This document shows, piece by piece, positions 6,862 through 12,220 of a stretch of 12,220 bases of DNA. Position numbers and translations under genes: made by a program. Source of the stretch: an uncultured Clostridia bacterium (lineage in GTDB: Bacteria > Bacillota_A > Clostridia > TANB77 > CAG-508); the NCBI GenBank assembly GCA_944390995.1, contig CALXSA010000040.1:1-12220 (forward strand). Reading direction: 5' to 3'. The notes under the pieces are model-generated. The model did no database searches. It was not told the DNA's origin and worked only from the letters and a program-made list of their open reading frames with translations. Position 1 is the stretch's first letter; each line of letters begins with the position of its first letter.

Positions 6862-9800
6862 TTAATCATGTTGGCTTGTATATCCATGTGAGCAATAACT
6901 ATGGGTAGCGTATTTTCCATGCTTACATGGTGATGAAACAGTTCCAGAAGAACCTGTACCTGAGCATGCAGAACATGTTGTAGTTCTCGAGTGACTACTT
7001 GGAGGTGTTTCATCTCCTGAATCCCAACCGCATGATGAACACCAAACATGATAATATAATTGTGTACTACATTTTGAACATTTACCTCTAGCCCATTGTT
7101 GTCTTCCCGTGCACCCAGGACTACTACATTGGTTATTAAATGTTCCAGTTGTTCTACTTACTCTACCTCCTGTACAGGTTGTTCTTATGCTTCCACTGCC
7201 TCCACAAGTTGAGCACTCCTTTTCAGTAGTAAATGGGCCTGTACATGTCAAACCTGTTCCTGGACAATATGTCCTTACTGCTGAACTTACATCTCCTTTA
7301 GTTGTTAGTTTTCCATCTGTTACTTCCACATAGTAGTAGTAATTTGTATATTGTCTTAATCCTGATGCTCTCATCGATACAGAATTTCCAGATGCTGTTG
7401 AAGATGATGTTGCTTTTTTTGTAAAGTTTCCTGTTGAAGAAGTACTTGTATATAAAGTATATGTTAAATTATCTCCATTATTATCTGTAGCTCTTGCTGA
7501 TACTGTAATTGAACTCGTTGTTTTAGAACTAAATGTAGCGATTGGTTTATTTGGTGCCACATTCGATGATAATGTTTGCTGTGTGACTGATTTGTCTCCT
7601 GAGTTTCCTGCTTTATCTACAACTTCTACTCTGATTGTGTATTGCGTGCTTCCCGTCAAACCAGTGAATGTATAAGTGTTTTTTTCGCTTGTCTCTTTTA
7701 ATTCATTATTTATATAATATTTGTATGTTCCCGTGTCAACTAGTCCTGTCTCTTTATCCTCGGCTGAAACCGTTATTGTTATTTTATTATCCGTTACTTC
7801 GTTTATTGTTATACCTACTGTTGGAGCTGTTCCGTCTAATATATTTATTGCTGCATAATCTCCAGCATTTATCCCATCTGTTAGTCTTGCATATACTGTG
7901 TTTCCGTGGTCTAAATTTCCTACCGTAACTGGGCTGTCTGCTGCTTCTGACCAGCTTCCACTTGTGCTATTTACTTGATACTGTATTTTAAAACTTGTTT
8001 CATTTGTTGTTAATGTTGTGCTTGCCTTGCCGCCTGACCATGTTACAGGGCTTGCTGTTATTGCTCCTGTTTCTAGTCCTGTATCTGCTCCTGGCACTGT
8101 GTCAGTAGCCGCTTGGGTTGTATCCGTTCCTGAGTTTCCTGCTTTATCTCCATTTACTTCTACTTTAATGTCATAATTTGTGCCTTGTGTTAGTCCTGTA
8201 AATGTATACTGTGCATTTGAGATATTACTTGCTCCACTTGGTGTAGTGTAGCTGCTTTCAGGCTCTGTGCTTTGCTTAATATAATATGTATATGTTACAT
8301 TGTCCTTCATTCCACTTTGCTCATCGCTTGCTTGTACTGTAATTGTTACACTATTTGTACTTGGTGAACCTTGCGCTGTTACTGTTACTGTTGGGGCTGT
8401 TTCATCCTTTATTTCAAACTCTGTCTCTGGTCCATATGTTGTTTGGCTTGTATTTGTCAAACAAGCTGTTACTATGTCTCCATGGCTCAAGCCTGTAATA
8501 CTCGTTCCGTTATATTCTTGCCATTCTCCTTCCCCATTTATTTTATATACAATTTTGTATTGTTCCTCTGTCTTTTGTAGTACTAAACTTGCTTGTCCTC
8601 CACTCCAGCTCACATCTCCATTTTGCGATACAGTTCCTGTAATTGCACTTATTGTAATTGCGCTTGATACAGTCTCTGTTTTATTTCCTGCCACGTCTGT
8701 TGTTAGGACGTGTAGGTAATATGTTCCAGCATTGCTACTATCTAGCGTAATTGTCTCTCCATTTGTTGTAAATTTTCCTGTATATGCTGATGTGTCATCA
8801 GTGCCCATTGCTGATGCATTTGTATTCATTACCCAGCCACTCTTTTCCATATCCACACCACTCTTTGCGTCTGAGTGGGTTACTGTTGCTGTTAGAGTTT
8901 CGCCTATTAACAAATTTGTTATATTTGGCTGTATTGCTGCATCTGCTGGAGCTTCATTGTCAAGTATATTTGTACTTGTATGTTCACCATAATTGTTGCC
9001 ATCTGTTAGTCTTGCATATACTGTATCTCCATGTTCTAGGTCCGATATTGTACCATTGTTGTTTATTTCTTTCCAACCATCCTTATCTGTTGAATTCTTT
9101 TGATATTGTAGATGTAAGCCAGTGTTTGTGCTTATTGTCACACTTGCTTTTCCGTCTTGCCAGTTTGCTTGTCCAAATGTGATTTTGCCCTGTTCTATAC
9201 TTTCATCCCCACCAGGTATTGTACCAGTTGATTGTCCTGGCAAAGTTCCTGTTCCAACATTTCCTACTCTGTCTCCATTTACTTCTACTTTTATGTCATA
9301 GCTTGTACCTGCCGTTAGTCCAGTAAATGTATATGTGTTGTTTGTTATTCCTGTTGCTCCTTCTGGAGATTTGTAATTGCTGTCTGGCTCTGTGCTCTCT
9401 TTAATGTAATATGTGTATATTACATTATCTGCCATTCCACTTTCATTGTCACTTGCATTTACACTTACAGAAATACTATTTGTAGTTGTCCCATCTGGAC
9501 TTACTGTTACAACTGGGTTGCCTATGTCTTCTATTTTCTTTTCTTGTGGCTTGCTTGATTTCTCACCATCTGTAATTCTTACATATATAGTCTCTCCATT
9601 TTCAACGCCTGTTATTGTGCCATCTTCTACTGGTTGCCAGTTTTCTTCATCAGTTCCGCCAATTTGATACTCTATTGTTACACCTTCTTCGGTTGTACTT
9701 ACTTCAACATTAGCTGTTCCATCAGGTTGCCATTGTGGCTCTCCAATTATTATTGAATCATCTGGTAAAGGCTTGCCTTTAATAGACTCTACTATTTCAT

Positions 9801-10086
9801 TTATTTGAACTGTGGCATTTTCTATTTGTTTCTGTTCTTCTTGTTCTGCATTTTGCATAGTAGTTGCTGAATGTTTTGCTTGTTCTGCAAGACCACTACT
9901 TAGTGTCATACTTACTGTTACTGATGCTAATATTATTAATAATACTATTGTGAGCACGAGCGCTAATAAAGTTATTCCTCTCTCTCCAGACTGTCCAACA
10001 AATCCGCTCTGTTGACATAATGTTTTTGAATAGCCAAATTTCTCCATTGAATAAGGATTGGTGTGTGTGTGTGTGTACAGCGCCAA
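6862..10086 (-). CDS. Large repeat-containing cell-surface protein with prepilin-like N-terminus and cysteine-rich C-terminus
   Basis: The 1074-residue frame is predicted to be an envelope-anchored, mostly extracellular protein. GERGITLLALVLTIVLL (34-50) resembles a type IV prepilin signal with cleavage after Gly37, but the usual Glu at mature position 5 is Ala42; the hydrophobic segment runs to about 60. A Gln/Glu-rich helical stretch follows (63-103). Four related modules of about 60 residues (115-174, 304-363, 485-545, 675-738, ending in forms of VYARLTDG) alternate with fibronectin III/Ig-like domains (about 190-290, 385-480, 565-660, 753-838, 843-938). The end (941-1074) has 15 cysteines, including CSTCGGSG and CSACSGTG, like DnaJ zinc-finger motifs. 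The in-frame starts (TTG 10086, ATG 10047) lack a ribosome binding site, while an ATG at 10114 is separated by an (AC)8 tract that leaves it out of frame. Ligand and function are unknown. Confidence 0.85.
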   Translation of the reverse strand: MALYTHTHTNPYSMEKFGYSKTLCQQSGFVGQSGERGITLLALVLTIVLLIILASVTVSMTLSSGLAEQAKHSATTMQNAEQEEQKQIENATVQINEIVESIKGKPLPDDSIIIGEPQWQPDGTANVEVSTTEEGVTIEYQIGGTDEENWQPVEDGTITGVENGETIYVRITDGEKSSKPQEKKIEDIGNPVVTVSPDGTTTNSISVSVNASDNESGMADNVIYTYYIKESTEPDSNYKSPEGATGITNNTYTFTGLTAGTSYDIKVEVNGDRVGNVGTGTLPGQSTGTIPGGDESIEQGKITFGQANWQDGKASVTISTNTGLHLQYQKNSTDKDGWKEINNNGTISDLEHGDTVYARLTDGNNYGEHTSTNILDNEAPADAAIQPNITNLLIGETLTATVTHSDAKSGVDMEKSGWVMNTNASAMGTDDTSAYTGKFTTNGETITLDSSNAGTYYLHVLTTDVAGNKTETVSSAITISAITGTVSQNGDVSWSGGQASLVLQKTEEQYKIVYKINGEGEWQEYNGTSITGLSHGDIVTACLTNTSQTTYGPETEFEIKDETAPTVTVTAQGSPSTNSVTITVQASDEQSGMKDNVTYTYYIKQSTEPESSYTTPSGASNISNAQYTFTGLTQGTNYDIKVEVNGDKAGNSGTDTTQAATDTVPGADTGLETGAITASPVTWSGGKASTTLTTNETSFKIQYQVNSTSGSWSEAADSPVTVGNLDHGNTVYARLTDGINAGDYAAINILDGTAPTVGITINEVTDNKITITVSAEDKETGLVDTGTYKYYINNELKETSEKNTYTFTGLTGSTQYTIRVEVVDKAGNSGDKSVTQQTLSSNVAPNKPIATFSSKTTSSITVSARATDNNGDNLTYTLYTSTSSTGNFTKKATSSSTASGNSVSMRASGLRQYTNYYYYVEVTDGKLTTKGDVSSAVRTYCPGTGLTCTGPFTTEKECSTCGGSGSIRTTCTGGRVSRTTGTFNNQCSSPGCTGRQQWARGKCSKCSTQLYYHVWCSSCGWDSGDETPPSSHSRTTTCSACSGTGSSGTVSSPCKHGKYATHSYCSHGYTSQHD
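8125..8301 (-). repeat. Fibronectin-like internal repeat, copy B
   Basis: Residues 596-654 of the surface protein match residues 221-279 (copy A, 9250-9426) at 42 of 59 positions, including the shared YTFTGLT and YDIKVEVNGD segments. The DNA is also similar, so the two copies could recombine and delete the modules between them. Confidence 0.8.
9250..9426 (-). repeat. Fibronectin-like internal repeat, copy A
   Basis: Residues 221-279 of the surface protein are the partner of copy B at 8125-8301. They are about 71 percent identical at protein level with no gaps. Confidence 0.8.
10061..10076 (-). repeat. (AC)8 dinucleotide tract in the surface gene 5' region
   Basis: Sixteen bases of alternating GT on the plus strand read as (AC)8 in the coding direction. 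They encode the His-Thr run seen in both overlapping frames. The ATG at 10114 (MRKRQNAKSLGAV) reads through the tract into a 72-residue dead end. Adding one AC unit, or losing two, places it in frame with the 1074-residue protein. Such tracts vary in length by slipped-strand mispairing. Confidence 0.9.
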
Positions 10087-10154
10087 GGCTTTTAGCGTTT
10101 TGTCTCTTTCTCATTTTCCTTCGTTCTCCCTCTCTTTCTCTTTTTCTACATGCC

Positions 10155-10192
10155 TATTTTATACTATCAGCATTCTTTTGGCAAGTATTTTT
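10155..10192. repeat. 38-bp promoter-containing direct repeat, copy 1
   Basis: These 38 bases match 12122-12159 at 34 positions, beginning with a 16-base identical block. The two copies are 1967 bases apart and flank the transposase gene in the same orientation. Confidence 0.85.
10156..10184 (-). promoter_or_regulatory. Promoter of the surface protein gene
   Basis: On the minus strand TTGCCA (10179-10184), a 17-base spacer and TAAAAT (10156-10161) lie about 42 bases ahead of the ATG at 10114. The same sequence recurs at 12123-12151, which supports its being a functional unit. The leader between promoter and start is almost pure purine. Confidence 0.65.
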
Positions 10193-10232
10193 CGCATTTT
10201 TTATTTTATTTTTCTTTTTTTGTCATTTTTCG

Positions 10233-10261
10233 TTGATATTCTGCGCCTTTTATGATATTAT
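10233..10261 (+). promoter_or_regulatory. Transposase promoter
   Basis: On the plus strand TTGATA (10233-10238), a 17-base spacer and TATTAT (10256-10261) lie just ahead of the GAGGAGG ribosome binding site of the transposase. Each box departs from consensus at one position. Confidence 0.7.
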
Positions 10262-10296
10262 TCTCTTAACAATTTATTTTTTGAGGAGGTCTTTTT

Positions 10297-11829
10297 ATGC
10301 CACGTATTCCTAATTTTAATAGAAACCAATCTTTTATATTTTGCCCTGACGATTATATCCCAGAGGACAGTCCAGTTAGAATTCTCGACGCCTTTGTCAA
10401 TTCTCTTAACCTCGAAGAACTTGGCTACATAACCTTCGCTTCTTCTGCTCCTGGACAACAGCCTTATTCACGTTTTGACTTAATTAAACTTCATCTATAT
10501 GGTTATATCAATGGTATACGTTCTTCTAGAAAACTTGCTGCTGAATGTTCTCGTAACATCGAACTCATGTGGCTTATTAATGGTATCTCTCCTTCTAAGT
10601 CTTTAATCTCTGACTTCGTTAAAGTTAATGAAACTGCCATTCAAAACACTTTTAAGGAATTCGTACTTTTCCTTAAATTTGCCGGCTTTGTGGATAACAA
10701 AGCTATTGTTATCGATGGCACTAAAATCAGAGCTCAAAACTCTCGCACTAAATACTACTCTATTAAAAAAATTGATAGCACCATTGAATACTTTGAGTCT
10801 CAAATTAAACACTATACATACCTCCTTAAAAAAGCTGAAGTAAACGACCTTGACGATAAAGATATTGACGAAAACGCTATCATACCTTTCAAAGAAAAAA
10901 TTGATAACTACCAGAAAAAAGTAGAACAATTTACTGAATTTAAAAAAAACATGAAAGACCAGAAACTTTCTCAAATCACTCTCACTGACCCCGACTCTCG
11001 TATGATGACTTCTCATGGGAACTCTGACATTTCCTACAACATGCAGACCGCTGTTGATGCTAAAAATTCTCTTATTGTTACTACTGATGTTGTTAGTGAT
11101 ATTAATGATACTAATCAACTAGAAAATATGGTTGATAAAGCCGAGGAAACCCTTGGCTCTGTCGCCGATGCTACTATTGCTGACAAAGGTTACTACAATA
11201 CTTCTCAAATCGCCAATTGCGAAGCTAAAGGCACTGATGTTTATGTTAAACCAAGCAAATCTAAAAATGCTACTAACAACTCGGACTATTCTATTGATAA
11301 ATTTACCTTTGATAAAGAGCTCAATATATATATTTGCCCTGCCGGCAAACACCTTACTTTTAAAAGAAACCTTTCGCGAAGGCTTAACAAAACTGATGCT
11401 GAAGCAACTGTTGTTGGCTACGAATATTTTTGTTCTGACTGTGCCGGTTGCCCTCATCTTCACCAGTGCACCAATTCTGTTGATGGCAGAAGAATTACAA
11501 GAAACGCTAATCAAGATATCTTAGACATAATTGAAAAACGTTTTGAAGAAAATCCTAAAATGTACACCATTAGAAAGTGCGTAGTTGAGCACCCTTTCGG
11601 TACTATCAAACGCTCTCTGGGATATACTTATTTTCTTCGTAGAGGACTTAGTGCTGTTAAAACAGAAGCAGCACTTATTTCCCTTGCCTATGATTTAAAA
11701 AGACTGGTAAACATTTCCAATTTAAAAGAAATTACAAAAAAATTGAGGGAATATTCCCTTCATTTTCACTATATTTTTTACATATTCTTCCATTTTCTAA
11801 AAAAGAACATAAATTTATTTTCATCCTAG
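10297..11829 (+). CDS. IS1182-family DDE transposase
   Basis: The 510-residue protein would catalyse cut-and-paste or copy movement of an insertion sequence. The N-terminal half has the DUF772-type region (MPRIPNFNRNQSFIF, then RFDLIKLHLYGYINGIRSSRKL at about 59-80). The catalytic acids are probably Asp140 in IVIDGTKI, Asp296 in ADKGYYN and Glu431 in VEHPFGTIKRSLGY. A lysine-rich, coiled-coil-like insert occupies about 158-222, and four to five cysteines at 347-391 form the zinc-like cluster common in this family. The ATG at 10297 is preceded by GAGGAGG with a seven-base gap, so the start is secure. The frame is unbroken, so the gene may be active. The last 25 residues are aromatic and hydrophobic and run into a hairpin on the opposite strand, as if the frame reads past the family's normal end. 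Terminal inverted repeats were not identified. Confidence 0.93.
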   Translation: MPRIPNFNRNQSFIFCPDDYIPEDSPVRILDAFVNSLNLEELGYITFASSAPGQQPYSRFDLIKLHLYGYINGIRSSRKLAAECSRNIELMWLINGISPSKSLISDFVKVNETAIQNTFKEFVLFLKFAGFVDNKAIVIDGTKIRAQNSRTKYYSIKKIDSTIEYFESQIKHYTYLLKKAEVNDLDDKDIDENAIIPFKEKIDNYQKKVEQFTEFKKNMKDQKLSQITLTDPDSRMMTSHGNSDISYNMQTAVDAKNSLIVTTDVVSDINDTNQLENMVDKAEETLGSVADATIADKGYYNTSQIANCEAKGTDVYVKPSKSKNATNNSDYSIDKFTFDKELNIYICPAGKHLTFKRNLSRRLNKTDAEATVVGYEYFCSDCAGCPHLHQCTNSVDGRRITRNANQDILDIIEKRFEENPKMYTIRKCVVEHPFGTIKRSLGYTYFLRRGLSAVKTEAALISLAYDLKRLVNISNLKEITKKLREYSLHFHYIFYIFFHFLKKNINLFSS

Positions 11830-11845
11830 AAAATATTTATGTTCT
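11797..11845 (-). terminator. Strong minus-strand terminator overlapping the transposase stop codon
   Basis: A 17-bp stem with a two-base bulge (11804-11822 with 11829-11845, six-base loop) is followed on the minus strand by a C-interrupted run of T residues (complement of 11798-11804). It would end the transcript that begins at the promoter 12123-12151. It covers the last codons of the transposase. Confidence 0.75.
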
Positions 11846-11868
11846 CAAAATTTATTTATCTATTTTAT

Positions 11869-11892
11869 GGCAACCTTATTGCCTATTTTTTT
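11869..11892 (+). terminator. Probable transposase terminator
   Basis: A short stem GGCAA/TTGCC (11869-11873 with 11879-11883) is followed by TA and seven T residues. It lies 40 bases past the transposase stop codon. The stem is short, so efficiency may be modest. Confidence 0.55.
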
Positions 11893-11947
11893 ATTTCATT
11901 GGGCAAACTCTCTCTCTCTCTACAGTATCAACGGTTTTGTGGCTCAT
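11891..11947 (-). CDS. Orphan 18-residue reading frame with (AG)7 tract, possibly a gene remnant
   Basis: An ATG at 11947 follows AGGAG by about nine bases and encodes MSHKTVDTVERERVCPMK before a TAA. It lies inside a transcription unit bounded by the promoter 12123-12151 and the terminator 11797-11845. The frame crosses an (AG)7 tract (11908-11921). Neither of the other two tract lengths gives a longer protein here, so this is either a tiny peptide gene or the 5' stump of a gene like the surface protein whose body has been lost. I do not recognise the peptide. Confidence 0.3.
   Translation of the reverse strand: MSHKTVDTVERERVCPMK
11908..11921 (-). repeat. (AG)7 dinucleotide tract
   Basis: Seven CT units on the plus strand read as (AG)7 on the minus strand, inside the short orphan reading frame. 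This is the second dinucleotide tract in the window that follows a copy of the same promoter. Confidence 0.85.
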
Positions 11948-12121
11948 CGTTTTCATCTCCTGTTCGTTTTTTTGTTTGGTTTTTAACATTTTTTACACTT
12001 CTCTTTTACTTCAAAACTAAAAAGTACTAATTCATTTTTTTCATTTTTAGTTTCAAAGAACTTCATACACTTTTATTTTTTAGTACCTTAGTACTCTTTT
12101 GTTTTGCTCTAAGTGCAAATT

Positions 12122-12159
12122 TATTTTATACTATCAGTATGCATTTGACAAGTATTTTT
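12122..12159. repeat. 38-bp promoter-containing direct repeat, copy 2
   Basis: Matches 10155-10192 at 34 of 38 positions in the same orientation, with mismatches only within the -10 to -35 spacer and one -35 base. Confidence 0.85.
12123..12151 (-). promoter_or_regulatory. Second copy of the surface-gene promoter
   Basis: On the minus strand TTGTCA (12146-12151), a 17-base spacer and TAAAAT (12123-12128) predict a start near 12116. The transcript would have a leader of about 170 bases before the short orphan frame and end at the terminator 11797-11845, about 320 bases in all. The rest of 11830-12220 contains no other gene that I can support. Confidence 0.65.
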
Positions 12160-12220
12160 TTGAAATTTATTAAAAAAAAATTTGTTCTTTTACAGTTAAT
12201 CAAAAAATTTGCTACCGACA

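Noticed and set aside
9896..10114. 72-residue minus-strand frame from ATG 10114 as an independent gene
   Set aside because: After the (AC)8 tract it only shadows the surface protein in another frame; it is better read as the OFF state of that gene.
10195..10230. T-rich run upstream of the transposase as a regulatory site
   Set aside because: Low-complexity AT sequence; it may act as an UP element for the surface-gene promoter but shows no specific signal.
10087..12220. Terminal inverted repeats and target duplication of the IS1182-type element
   Set aside because: I compared both flanks by eye and found no inverted match long enough to fix the element ends; the matches seen are T-rich runs.
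1..12220. tRNA, rRNA, tmRNA, CRISPR arrays
   Set aside because: No cloverleaf, conserved rRNA segments, tmRNA tag frame or regularly spaced short direct repeats were seen.

Overview
The window is AT-rich, with strong AGGAGG-type ribosome binding sites and sigma-A-like promoters, so it most likely comes from a low-GC Firmicute of the class Clostridia. The gene set fits this: a membrane-anchored family 18 glycosidase of the spore/cortex-lytic type, a RecG helicase, a LacX-type aldose epimerase, a stand-alone MutS domain I protein and an IS1182-type transposase. The genus cannot be read from the sequence.

Left third (1-4200): a partial minus-strand gene of unknown function runs off the left edge. 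Next comes a terminator and a 563-residue glycosyl hydrolase on the minus strand. This hydrolase is divergent from a plus-strand gene for a small MutS domain I protein. That gene has a perfect consensus promoter and a leader of three tandem hairpins, but no usable in-frame start codon. A two-hairpin (two transmembrane segment) small membrane protein and a LacX-like aldose 1-epimerase follow on the minus strand.

Middle (4200-6860): a 370-bp non-coding element closed by long inverted repeats lies directly downstream of recG. RecG is intact except at its extreme 5' end, where the ATG with the good ribosome binding site is one base out of frame.

Right half (6860-12220): a 1074-residue cell-surface protein has a prepilin-like N-terminus, alternating fibronectin-like and second-type modules, and a 15-cysteine C-terminus with DnaJ-like CxxCxGxG motifs. 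Its 5' coding region carries an (AC)8 dinucleotide tract. In the present state the tract puts the best ATG out of frame; one extra AC unit would fuse it to the whole protein, which is the classic layout of a phase-variable surface gene. Divergent from it is an IS1182-family transposase. Beyond the transposase the surface-gene promoter is repeated almost exactly (34 of 38 bases), where it drives a short orphan transcription unit of about 320 bases with an (AG)7 tract and its own terminator.

Most genes look like separate single-gene units, each with its own promoter. The points of highest interest are the putative phase-variable surface gene, the foldback element after recG, the hairpin leader with the unusual start of the MutS domain I gene, and the duplicated promoter flanking the transposase.
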